From Patiria pectinifera (taxonomy: Eukaryota; Echinodermata; Asteroidea; Valvatida; Asterinidae), in the NCBI GenBank assembly GCA_029964075.1, contig CM057147.1, positions 24,945,513 to 25,009,512 on the forward strand: a stretch of 64,000 bases of DNA, in the 5' to 3' direction. The notes below the pieces were generated by a model that saw only the letters and a list, made by a program, of their open reading frames with translations, was not told the DNA's origin and made no database searches. Made by a program: the position numbers and the translations under genes. This document shows positions 24,901-35,040 of the stretch, in pieces; the first letter of the stretch is position 1; each line of letters begins with the position of its first letter.

Positions 24901-25488
24901 TCATTTGGAGATTAAGGCCAAAATTGGGCCACTTCATCACACCACTTTATTACATCTCTCGGTGTTCCGACTTCCATAATTTTTGAACTAAAGATGGTAC
25001 CAGCATGCGGTTTACACAGCAGTAATGCTGAGATTGTCCTCTTTTTAAATCTGTAAAAACAAAAAATTGACCAGGGTCGACAAACGACTCATTTAGCGTG
25101 ATCGCATCACATTTGTTGAAATTTCCCAAACAGATATACATGTAATCCACTGAACAGAACAGTAGTAGTGCAATGCACACAGTCTACATGGGCGGATCCA
25201 GCTGTGGTTGGGGGGGGGGGGGTTAGCCGGCATGCATGTGCTACATTTCTCTGCCCAATTTTCTTATTTCTTGCGGCCCACTGGCCTACTGGTACTGTAC
25301 GTCCGCCACTGGTCCGTTGGCACTGATTCCGTCCATCACTAAATATTCCATCGTATTTTGCATTTTGGTGCACAGAGGGGGCGGAGTCAATCTTGAAGGA
25401 GGAGAGGAACCTGCTACCAGTCCCTCTGGGTCTGCCTAACTTAGCGAGCATCGATGCGGCGAGAAATGCCTCCGAGTCATCACCATAA
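21969..25488 (+). CDS. PLGRKT: PLGRKT, plasminogen receptor (KT) homologue, complete, four exons
   Basis: Small integral membrane protein; in mammals it exposes a C-terminal lysine that binds plasminogen on the cell surface. Exons 21969-22049, 23483-23613, 24204-24313 and 25376-25488 give 144 residues (human 147). The start follows the family pattern: MGSFMAKAMDESFKKNK, a charged helix (LERQIQVQNQMRERAVAMQL), two hydrophobic segments at about 53-71 and 79-95 separated by LKRKNP, then GYQYDYTYGT. Intron 3 begins with GC (CGAG/GCAAGT), not GT. Exon 4 was placed by homology (AESILKEERNLL..LASIDAARN) and keeps phase. The protein ends SSP, so the name-giving C-terminal lysine is missing. If intron 3 is retained, the frame stops four codons on, after RIRGK. 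Divergent from the phosphatase relic, tail-to-tail with SETD9. Confidence 0.93.
22124..22651 (+). mobile_element. TTAA-flanked DNA transposon, copy A
   Basis: The 528-bp element begins AGGGAATGTACATCATTGGC, ends with the inverted ATATGTTGTATATTCCCT, and is bounded by TTAA on both sides (22120-22123 and 22652-22655). TTAA targets occur with piggyBac and Kolobok elements; AGGG termini favour Kolobok. It lies in PLGRKT intron 1. A second copy in inverted orientation is at 29764-30281. No transposase frame. Confidence 0.8.
24860..25111. repeat. Foldback repeat in PLGRKT intron 3
   Basis: Arms TGTGATGCGATCAAGCTAAA..ACGAGTCGTTTGTCG (24860-24893) and CGACAAACGACTCATTTAGC..GTGATCGCATCACA (25078-25111) are near-perfect inverted copies about 185 bp apart. 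No target duplication was recognised. Confidence 0.65.
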
Positions 25489-25577
25489 GTAGCCTCAGGA
25501 ATGTGTCTGCTTATTGCAGAGCAGACTGACTATAGTGTGTTTGTATCACAATGGTAAAATTCAAACGCTAGACCCAG

Positions 25578-25727
25578 TAGTGTAACTGAGGGCAGATGGA
25601 AGAGGTAGGGACCACTATGTTTTCACCACAAAAAGCTCATTTTAATTCTGAGCATTGGGGGGGCTCAACAGGGACACAGGCCTAAACAGGAGTTTGACCT
25701 GTGCCCCCCCTCCCAGTTATACCACTG
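25578..25727. mobile_element. Small hAT-like MITE
   Basis: CAGTAGTGTAACTG at the left and CAGTTATACCACTG at the right form an imperfect inverted pair, with poly-C inside. No target duplication is visible, so the assignment is tentative. It lies about 90 bp downstream of the PLGRKT stop codon. Confidence 0.4.
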
Positions 25728-28283
25728 GTTTGATGGCAGTTTTAAGTGTGTACAATACATAATGATCGAGTTATCTTCAATTGTGTCAGAAAAAAATTGG
25801 TATATTTCCAAGATTTAAGTGTTTCAAAACTGGTTATGGTCATCCCTGATTTTTTCTCAAAGATTCTTTTAGTGAAACACGGGTGTTGGAATAGTGAATT
25901 GGTTAAAATAAAAATGTGGAGAATACTTGATTTCATTCGGTTTATAGACTGTGGTCAATCATCAAATATTTTATAAAATTAACTATGCAGAGAAAGAGGA
26001 CGTTGTTTGATTAATATAAGAGGTGATGTGGGGGTATCTCGTAAAAAAAACTTGCATTTAGAAGTCCTTAAATAATGATCAACTTTCATGGTATTATGTG
26101 TCTAATGTTGTATTAGTGTACTGTGTTCCGAGTGCTAGGAATTCCCGATAGTATACAGCACCCTTTACCCTTGACCCTTAATTAGTCACTGTAGCGCCCA
26201 AACCCGCCCTGCCTATTACTCACTGTATTGCCTGAAAGCACTCTATGGTTTGGATTCTTCAGTGAATAAACACAATGTGATACAATGTAGTAAAGGTGCT
26301 ATTGGGTTAAATGTCATGCAATCCATTTGTTTTTACTAAAGGGTTCAAATTCATCATTACCGTCATCCCCACAGAAAGGAATACAAAAAAGATGTGATAA
26401 AATCTCAAATCCATGACATAACAGATTCCTATTTGCAACTGCAAATCACTGCAATTTCCCTCTATAATTGTATACATTGTACATGTGTAAAACACAACGT
26501 GATACATGTACTCTGTAATAATACTTCCTCGCATCATTTAGACGGTTGTGCAAAAACGAGGAAATGAATGAAATCCTAACGTCCAATTCAAACACTGCCA
26601 GAGGACACTTCCGAAATCAAAGCGGATAGAAAATGTGGTTAGAGTTAGTCATTGTTTTCTTTTTAATTTGACAGTCTGTAGCTCTAGCCACTGATGACAA
26701 TCTATCAGTAGACAGTAATTTCCAATCGTAGATATTTCTAAATTTTACAATATTTCACTCTTAGTTTATAAAAAAAATACAATTTGGTACAGTTGTGTGT
26801 GTTTGTGTAAAATTAGTTCTAGTGTATTTCATTAGAAAAAACTGGAAAAGAATGTTGCAGCCTGACGCTGCTTTTTCTTCATATATCATGTCAATGAAGG
26901 TCAGTCATTGCAGAAATGATAAGAAAAGAATCTGGGACTGAGAAACATTTCCAATTTTGTTAGGAAATACTTGAATGCCTATGAATTTAAGACTCCAAAA
27001 TTACATTTGAGAGATTTATTTGTTTATTTTAATGAGTTGATGGTATTGTAACAGGGTTAGGAACAGGGTTAGGAAAAACACATCTGACAATATCCTCAAT
27101 AAACTCTTCTTGAATGACACTCCGACAAGGCTACAATCGTGTATTCTTTTCAACCTCAAAATGAGGGGAAAAACACTAATTTACAGTCTATATTTTCTTA
27201 TAAATGTTGAGAATTAGCAATGCAACAAAATAGTAGACATTTCTCAGGGGCTATCCTTTTTATAATTCGCACACTGGTTAGAAAAAAAGTTAAGCCTGCA
27301 AATGTTTCAAATTTTTAGTATTTTTTAGTAATTTAGAAGTTAAAGATATAAATTTTAGATTTAGAGTCAATAAACATTCTATGATTCAAATAATTGTAAT
27401 AATGATTTGAAAAATAAATAGATATTTCTATTTTGTGCTTGTAACACCTGACGGTAGTGTTTTTATTTTCCCGAGTTGTTTGACTTCCCAATTTGTGGCT
27501 GGGTTAAAGATGAACTTCCAAAATGTTTTTTTTATTTAGCCTTACAACTTCCATATACAATTGCTGCAGAAACCTCTCTCTCTGGTATGATGGAAACCAA
27601 ACCATGAATCCTCCAAAATCTGTACCATTGCAGGAAACCCACCGCTATTCTTTGTTCTCAAACTTTCAATGAATAAGAAAGCCCTGAATAAAAAAAAAAC
27701 TGGTGGAATTTGAAGGATCGGGGTGGTCGCGATCTTCTTCCATTTCCAATAAAAAAATCAATTTAACATATTTAAATATAAATATGCCTAAGAAAAAATG
27801 AATAAATTAAAAACCATTTAAAAAAAAATAAAATCGGCCTTTTAAGGCCCCCAAAAAAAGTCCCTGGTTTCTGGTTTGCGCGCACGTCGCCGTAGCCATG
27901 CGAGTCGGCAAAACGAAAAAGTTTTTTTTTCAATAAAAGATGATGTATCAAAACCGCCAAATTCACTGGTTTTACTGGAATCCTGCTGCTGCACAATTTT
28001 AACGTGTTTTTAGATTGGGTTATGGTCGAGAATAAGCTTTATGTGGCCTCTCTGGACTCCCATATATTTGCACTAAGTTTAGTCGGGCACCATTTGCAGT
28101 CATCAGCCGACAATTGAAGCAAAAAAAACAGGTAAAAAAAAAAAAAAAGGCCGCATCGCCGCACCACTTTTTGGGCAAGCTCCATTCCAGAAACCGGATA
28201 CTTTTTTTTTTGGCCTAATGGATCGTTGGCGCAAATAATGCTGGTTGCTTTGGCTTGGTTTGTCCTCAAACCCACATTTTCTG
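25728..28283. other. Spacer between PLGRKT and SETD9 3' ends
   Basis: AT-rich spacer that must hold both 3' ends. It contains a repeat at about 26850-26970 (GTTGCAGCCTGACGCTGC then CAATGAAGGTCAGTCATTGC) related to repeats at 19.7 and 60.0 kb. Many A/T runs occur at 27.7-28.2 kb. No coding exon is supported. Confidence 0.4.
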
Positions 28284-31200
28284 CTAGTGGACGATGGTGA
28301 AATACGAAGAAAACAGTTCCTCTCCACATTGGATCTCTCTTAAAGACACCAGGACAACTGTACGCATCAACCTGTGAAAGAACAACTTCATCGGTTCAAT
28401 CAAATCAAATCAAAATTGGAGGGATGGGGGAAGCTGGGGGAATCAGGTGGGGGGGGGGAAGGGAAAGCGAAGTCATATGAACTTTATGTTTGATACTTTT
28501 AAAGAGAGCTCATTAAAGCTCTATGTGCCAGGACGATAGCGTGCAATCACTAGTTCAAGAGCATATGGCACCAAGTACATCATTCGTCTTCATCAGAATA
28601 TGCACAGCAAGGGCGCGGATCCAAAACACAATTTTTTTGGGGGGGCCCAAAAAATTTGGTCCCCCCAAAAGTAGGTCCATAAAATTACGGCGAGGGGTCC
28701 GGGGCGCACTTTTAAGGGTCATGAAAAAAATTTTGATTCTAGATGCTCTGTGGTGCGATCTGAGGCAATTTCTGACCACTTTAACTTTTTTATGAGGAAA
28801 AGATGGTAGTGTACGCAGTACCTGCCTTACTGCGACGTCACTTACAAAACAAAAACAAATTGGGTTTGTTTGTTTTTTTGGGGGGGGCATGGCCCCTGTT
28901 GCCCCCCGGATCCGCCCCTAATGCACAGCGGCAATGCGTACAGTCCCGCCTCACTCCTCATTTGCGACCACTGAAGGGGGAGGGTACTTGTATTCGCAGT
29001 CTATAGATTAAAAGGCTCTCAAAGAGATGACTTCCCTGCCCACCTTGGGTTTGAGGAGTCCCCTTGCTGGTAGGTGGAGCTGTAGAACACATTAGGGATG
29101 AATTGTAGCAGATGAAATGGAAACAAATCTGGCACGTCAAACTCTTGATATGCTACGTTGGCCTCATTACCTGCAGATTATAAAGAAATAAGTTACATTC
29201 TTTTCAGGCTTTCGACATTTTCTGAATTTTGCAAGCTTCATGCATGAGCCTTATTTCTGTTTAGTGGAGAGGTATCAAGTCCAATTATACTACATATATC
29301 TCGTTATACACAATGTAAATTTCAAAAATTGAGAAAAACAATTTTTCCAAATGTTTGATTTGTTCACCTTTGTTTTGATTATTGACATACTGTCCTACAG
29401 CCATCGGATTGGACGGTGCCTCGGTCAACCAGGTGAGGTCAGAGGTCAAGTACGGTCCCATCCTATCGCGCTGGGTGCAAGACCTACATTGGAAAGTATA
29501 CAATTTTTGTTACAGATCTTTGTTATAAATTATTCTTCCTTTCTTCTTTATCAAATGAGCCGCAATCAGAAACTGACTAAAGCTCCTTTAAATTGAATCA
29601 ATGTAGAAAAATGAAATGGGTAAATTTCTAGGGTAATTTTCTAAGGTGTTGGTGCTGCTGTTTTCTTGCCAATGCTCCCCCCCATCCCCCGGGCTCCAAG
29701 ACCCCCTCCCCCACCCCGCCCCTCTGAACACACCACTGCTATTAAAGCTTAACCTACCTTTAAAGGGAATATACAACATTTGCAAACATCGAAAATACCT
29801 TACTAGGATGTTGAAATACCTTACTAGGATGGTGGAAAATGACAGTCTCAAGCATCTTGTAAAATTATGGCACCTGGTGTGAAGTCATTTTCAAGAAAAT
29901 GGTATTTTTGTACACATTTCCAACGGTGGTCGGCCGACCAGCGTTGGAAAAACCTAACTATTTTTCAACTACTGCTCCAAATTTACCATTTTTTCAGTCC
30001 AAATTTTGTTTGCTATTGGTTACATGTTCATGAACGGGTGCAGGCCAGCTAGACTGGTTCCCTTGCCTTACAATTTTCCATCATCTATAAATTGATCCAT
30101 TTTATCTTTTGTGGAGTCAGGGAACCAGACTACTTGAACATTTTTGTTTTTTTAGTTTTTCCAAACTTTTCGAACACCAAACTTCAAAAATGTCAGTGTA
30201 ACAATATTTGATCTATTATACTAACCTCTCAAATAGTTCATTTCTGAAAATTACAGCAAAAGCCAATGATGTACATTCCCTTTAAGTTCTGAAAGTGCTA
30301 TTGTACTACAGTACTAGAATATAATGCAACATGTTCTTTAATGTTTTTACGGGACTTGAAATAAACAAGCTTTGACATGTTTGATAACATTCACTACAAT
30401 TTGGATGTTGAAATTTCACGAACCAAGCAAACAAGGGGATTTCATAGCCCAAAAGCTTCCAATACCTGTACACCATTCTTGAGATACCCTTGTCGTTTCC
30501 ATCAATCAGAGTTCCGTCAAGACATCTGAATATGAACGGATTGGCTACGGACTGCAGTAAAATTGGCTCCCAGGACTTATAGACTGTGCCTATAAAACAA
30601 GGACATGCCTAAACATTAAAGAAATTGCTCATGAAATTATAACTGCTTTTAAACAGGTAGGTATTGTTGGACTTTGATACTAAAATAACAATAGGCCAGG
30701 ACCCCTGTTCAAATACCTTCTTGGATAAAAAAAAAAAAATTGATTTAGCTTAAAATGAAAGTTTCTTATCCCTATTTATTTTTTTAATTGTTTCCCAGGA
30801 TGCAATATGAACTAGAACTTTTTCAATATGTCAGTATTGAAAAAGTGTTGTAGGCGAGTTCATCACAAGTCGGGAAGTCGTCCAATCTGAAGTTATGTCA
30901 CAAGCTATTCCAGGGAAATTCTACGACAAAGGCATTCCTTTTTGTTATTATCCATCCCTGTTTAATTGTGACTGGACTTGTGACTGAGTTGCGAGCCAGT
31001 TGTGACATTGGTGGCATCAAGTATGAGCTTAAACATGGATCCATTATTAAAAGCTGCCAGAAAATCTGTTCAAAATAGACAAGATTGCTAGGCCAGATTC
31101 TGTTGGAATGTATCGCAAATGCACATGCTATGCACTCTGCCAGTCAATGACAAAATACATGTAACACACAAGTTTTCAAACAATGCCATCTAGGATGTTT

Positions 31201-34112
31201 GGACTTGCCTGGATACATTGCAACTACAGTCTCAGCTGGGACGGTTCCGCGAGTCACAAACACCCCGGTCCCACCCCCTGCGATGCTGCTCGGCCGTCGC
31301 TCGACGGTGAATCCCAGCATTCTCTGCATGACCTCTAACCCCTCCTGACATCTCAGTCTGGTACCCTGTGCCTTCTGCACATCATTTCTTTGATTCTGAG
31401 ACCCTGCGCACATGTAGCTTCCCGTTGAGGTTGTATCAGACAATGTACGCACCATTTCTGCAGTTGGCTTACTGGCAAGACGTTGTACTCTACACTGCTG
31501 GCTACAGAGATAGTCAGATAAGTCCTTTCCAGGAAAGTTTGTGCCCTTCACTTGTTGACCAAACATTAGCAATTCCAAACATTTGCATTGGAACCAAAAG
31601 AAAAACGTCAAGTGTAGATACTTCAGATTGCAGTACAATTGTAACACATGGACACGCAATCTGTTGTGAAGTTCTTCCAACAAGTATACAAAGCTTTTTC
31701 TTATTGCAAAGTTGTTCTGTGCGGGTGCTTCACCACTCGTCCGACACCCCTTCTTGTTTGCGTACTGGCACCAGTAATGACCTTGTTTACACCGGTTCGG
31801 TACTTCCACTGAATGGAAGTGCCTTTTGCTTCCAATCCTCTCATTCGCTTGACCTCCTGACCTCGGAACTTTGGGGCTATGCATCGCATCATTGGAGCCG
31901 CTATCCTGCCTCGACAGGCCAGTAAAGAAAAGAAGTAATGACTGTTCAACTTTGCCGTCGGGGATGACTTTGTCGTTTCTCTCACCTTCAACTGTTCGAA
32001 CCTTTCTGCAAATCAAAATGAAACCAAAAAACTAGACAATTAAATTAATGATCACAGCAACCTACTTTTCCAACAAACAACATGACAAAATGGTTGACAT
32101 TTAATTTCAAATTTTATTCAAATAACTGCAAATTTGGCACAGGTATTTCAAACCTTAAAATCCTTTCATAATTCTACATCTGGTGCAACTGGCATGGCAT
32201 GGAGTGATTAAACTCCTTGTCCTAGGCTATACTGTTGCATTCGGCCTATTGCTTCCTACTCCTATCTATAAATGTGCGCAGTGCACAAGTTCGGTCATCT
32301 TTGACAATAAATAAAGAGTAAACATTGCGGCTAGTAATAGTAGTATTATGACAGTCTATGCATATGGCTATACTAGGCCCAGTAACAGCATTGCAAAAAA
32401 AACACCACCCAGATATTGCAAATCTCTATGACACTATAAAAATGCACTTCCAACCAGATCCCTTTGGTAGCGTGATAAATTGTTGAACTACCATCCATGC
32501 CCAGGATCGAATCCAGGATACTTTGTTTTTAGAGACTTTTCCCTTTTTTCAATACTTGTTACTAGCCCTCTCCCCCTCCCCTTGTTGTATGTTTTAAATA
32601 CAATCTTATTTTTTTTATTGAAGTAGATTTCATTTTTTTTTCTTGTAAGTCTAACTTTAACTAGTTTAAGCCGGAAATAAAGTCCGATTCCCAGGCCAAA
32701 ACTTCAGATCCTTAGGCTTTACATCGAATACTATCAGTATCACTCAGGACGTCACGGAACCAGACCGTCGACTGCCTGACTACATCATCAGTGCAGTGAC
32801 AGTGCATGCAGTATGCACCTCACCAGCCACGGCGAAAAATAAAACGCAGTGGCTATCGTTACGGCAGCCGTAACGCATTTCCCATTTTCTATCATTACGG
32901 TAGTACTGCAACTTTATAAAAACTAGACCCGTGAACGTGGCGTTGTATACAAGCCACGTTCACGGGTCTATATAAAAACATGAGAAGAAAATATAAAATT
33001 AGAAGGGAAAAAGTGAATTTATACGTTATGGGGAAAGATTTCCATATACGAAATTCACTCAACACTCTGTGTACAAACCCTATGAAATTGGACTGAAAAA
33101 TTCTGTTTTTCTAAGAAAATGCTTGTATTTTCTCACTGCTCAAATTGACTTTGATGACATGAAATTGCTATCTGGGGGCTTGTTAGTCAATACAGAGGAA
33201 AATTAGTGAACTTCGCATATGGTAATCTTGCCAGAAAAGGAAAAAAAATTCGAGTGCAAAACTGAGATGCGAACCCGCAACCTCGCGGTGCAAAATCCTA
33301 CCCTCTATCGACTGAGCTGTCGCACTGCTCGCTAAAACGTGGGGAAACAAATAATTATATACCTGTGTATCAAAAAAGTATCGTAGAGGGCGCTAAACAA
33401 CGGCTGCCGTAACGATAGCCACTTCGAAAATAAAATGCCTACCATGCCTACTCCTAGAACTATGAGGCTCCGCGTGAGCGGAGCCTCATAGATCAAGAAG
33501 CCCGCATAATTGCCTGCAGCACAAAACACTAATAAAGTACAAAAACGTCCATCAAAATGCAGCCATTTCACACAGAACCGCTGCACAGTTTGCCCCTATA
33601 CTCCGTACTTTATCTCTTGACATACTCACGTATCTTGTGCGGAACTAACATAGGTGGATTCTGTCGGTTTTTAGGCCAAAATGATGAAAAATATGCCCTT
33701 TCCGTACTGAGCCAACCTGACACTTGAAACGTGCACGCATATGATCGAGCGATGATTTTCGGTTCGCTCGGAGCGCGCCGCGGGGGGTACGGTGCAAGCG
33801 AAATGATAGTACAGTATGTGCATGCGTACAAGTGCATGTACCGTACCCCCCGCGACGCGCTCCGAGCGAACCGAAAATCATCGTGCAGCGTTTCTGTGTG
33901 AAATGGCTGCATTTTGATGGACGTTTTTGTACTTTATTAGTGTTTTGTGCTGCAGGCGATTTTGCGGGCTTCTTGATCTATGAGGCTCCGCTCACGCGGA
34001 GCCTCATAGTTCTAGGAGTATACCATGCCTACCTTTTTCTGATATTCAAGGCAATCCATGGAACGAATCTATACTTGTACTGTTTCCATCGCTTTGCCAA
34101 GGTACCAAGCAT
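28284..34112 (-). CDS. SETD9: SETD9, SET domain-containing protein 9, complete, six exons
   Basis: Predicted SET-domain methyltransferase family member; the substrate is not established even in mammals. Exons in order: 34033-34112, 31209-32005, 30466-30589, 29368-29483, 29044-29170 and 28284-28371, total 443 aa (human about 299). The start is fixed by the conserved N-terminus: MLGTLAKRWKQYKYRFVPWI. The SET region reads GVFVTRGTVPAETVVAMYPG, NPFIFRCLDGTLIDGNDKGI, SCTQRDRMGP, AVGQYVNN, VAYQEFDVP and ends GEELFSSYFTIVH. The excess length is all in exon 2, where about 145 residues without family likeness lie between NDKVIPDGKVEQ and QRMLGFTV; this could be a real insertion or hide an unrecognised in-frame intron. 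Intron 2 starts with GC (CCAG/GCAAGT). Introns 1, 3 and 5 hold transposons. Confidence 0.9.
28608..28920. mobile_element. hAT-type MITE with perfect 8-bp target duplication
   Basis: Starts CAAGGGCGCGGATCC and ends GGATCCGCCCCTA; flanked by ATGCACAG on both sides (28600-28607 and 28921-28928). An 8-bp duplication with such termini indicates hAT. The interior includes the shared GATCTGAGGCAATTTCTGAC segment and G/C runs. It lies in SETD9 intron 5. Confidence 0.85.
29764..30281 (-). mobile_element. TTAA-flanked DNA transposon, copy B
   Basis: 518-bp inverted copy of 22124-22651, bounded by TTAA (29760-29763 and 30282-30285). It shares the central GTTGG(C/T)CGGCCGACCA..CGTTGG-like region and long stretches of sequence with copy A, plus a small local duplication (AATACCTTACTAGGATG twice, near 29800). 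It lies in SETD9 intron 3. Confidence 0.8.
32848..33423. mobile_element. Long-TIR element carrying a tRNA-like module
   Basis: Termini AGTGGCTATCGTTACGGCAG and the inverted CTGCCGTAACGATAGCCACT bound 576 bp. The flanks repeat CGAAAA(A)TAAAA(C/T)GC, a possible 14-15 bp target duplication. Inside are a perfect hairpin (GACCCGTGAACGTGGC, 32929 onward) and, near the right end, a minus-strand tRNA-like segment. A divergent relative is at 48.2-48.5 kb. Located in SETD9 intron 1. Confidence 0.65.
33255..33335 (-). repeat. tRNA-like segment (pol III box A/B), not a functional tRNA
   Basis: On the minus strand GACAGCTCAGTCGATAGAGG resembles a tRNA D-arm/box A, followed by GCGGGTTCGCATCTC resembling box B. 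The T-stem pairs poorly (GCGGG against the bases after the loop) and no acceptor stem closes, so it is called a SINE-like module inside the 32848-33423 element. Confidence 0.55.
33449..34020. mobile_element. Mutator-type (MULE) element with long inverted termini
   Basis: Arms of about 140 bp: left TACTCCTAGAACTATGAGGC.., right the inverted copy ending GTTCTAGGAGTA; a second inverted pair (TTTTCGGTTCGCTCGGAGCG) lies inside, making nested palindromes. It is flanked by a perfect 9-bp duplication TACCATGCC (33440-33448 and 34021-34029). Long TIRs with a 9-bp duplication indicate Mutator. The insertion is 12 bp inside SETD9 intron 1. No transposase. Confidence 0.85.
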
Positions 34113-34209
34113 TTCAGCTGCTATTACGCTCTTTCTTTAAACGTTTCAGAATCAAGTCAAACACAGCCCATGCCTGGCATCAAGGCATCATTTCAACATG
34201 TCCATGGGG

Positions 34210-34222
34210 GCTGCCATCTTGG
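34210..34222 (-). promoter_or_regulatory. YY1-like motif upstream of SETD9
   Basis: The minus strand reads CCAAGATGGCAGC about 100 bp upstream of the SETD9 start codon. This matches the YY1 core (AAGATGGC) that sits near transcription starts of many metazoan housekeeping genes. Position supports it; function is inferred. Confidence 0.4.
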
Positions 34223-34896
34223 AAATACAATCCAGTCATGTCACGAGAGGGCGCTATCCCACCCAAAGCTCAGCAAATGGACTTCAATAATTCCACAGGG
34301 GAAAAAAAATACTTCAAAAGTTCAAGCGCTCGATGAATGTTCAATGATTTATTAAAAATCATATTTCGAGAGCCACGTTTTTTGTGAAGTTTGTTATCCA
34401 AAAGCAAACAAATGTATACATTATTGAAATTCAATTTACAGAGATTCCTGATATGATTTGAAAACAAAAAATACATAGTGACGATCTGTGAAGAAATTTT
34501 TTTTTTTTGACATGCATGGACATTAAAAAAAAATTGATTTTTTTTCCCGTGAATGACAGCAGAGAGGAGTTAACCCCAGAAGTTTGGCAAAAATCATTTG
34601 CCACTTGCACAAAATTTGATGCAAACAGTCTGTCACTATATATCCTAAAGAATTAATTTGACTGCAAAGTATAATTTCCCAGATATGATAATACATGTAT
34701 CCTCAAAAATCATTTCTGTGAAATAGGTTATTTTAAAGATCATAGAAAAGATCAGATTGACCACTTTTGGGATGAAAAATTGTATCATGTGGATATAGAA
34801 GTGAAAATATAATGCGAAACGTTGTACTTCCTCAAAAGGACAAAAAAAATTCTCAAGTATCTGAAATAAAAAATTCTGCATTTTGACCAAACCAAG

Positions 34897-34902
34897 TTTA
34901 TT
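34897..34902 (-). terminator. Candidate polyadenylation signal for PUM3
   Basis: AATAAA on the minus strand, about 140 bp downstream of the PUM3 stop codon. It is the nearest canonical hexamer I see in the 930-bp PUM3-SETD9 spacer, which otherwise is AT-rich without a supported gene. Confidence 0.45.
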
Positions 34903-35040
34903 ATTGTGGGCCTTGGATCTACAGCACTGCGATTCATCATCGACAGGGTGAAACATTTTGCCTTGATGATCATCTGCATTGTTGGTTCTTGAACAGTTGA
35001 GGATGTTGCTCATAATGTTCGTTTTTTACTGATGGGCATT

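Noticed and set aside
28039..28329. 96-codon minus-strand frame starting MWRGTVFF
   Set aside because: It is the last SETD9 exon read in the wrong frame, continuing into 3' sequence.
31368..31925. 185-codon plus-strand open frame
   Set aside because: Lies antisense to SETD9 exon 2 and shows no domain; the minus-strand frame has the family match.
34645..35013. 122-codon minus-strand frame downstream of PUM3
   Set aside because: Begins 28 bp after the PUM3 stop, in the presumed 3' UTR; AT-rich and of low complexity, no recognisable domain.
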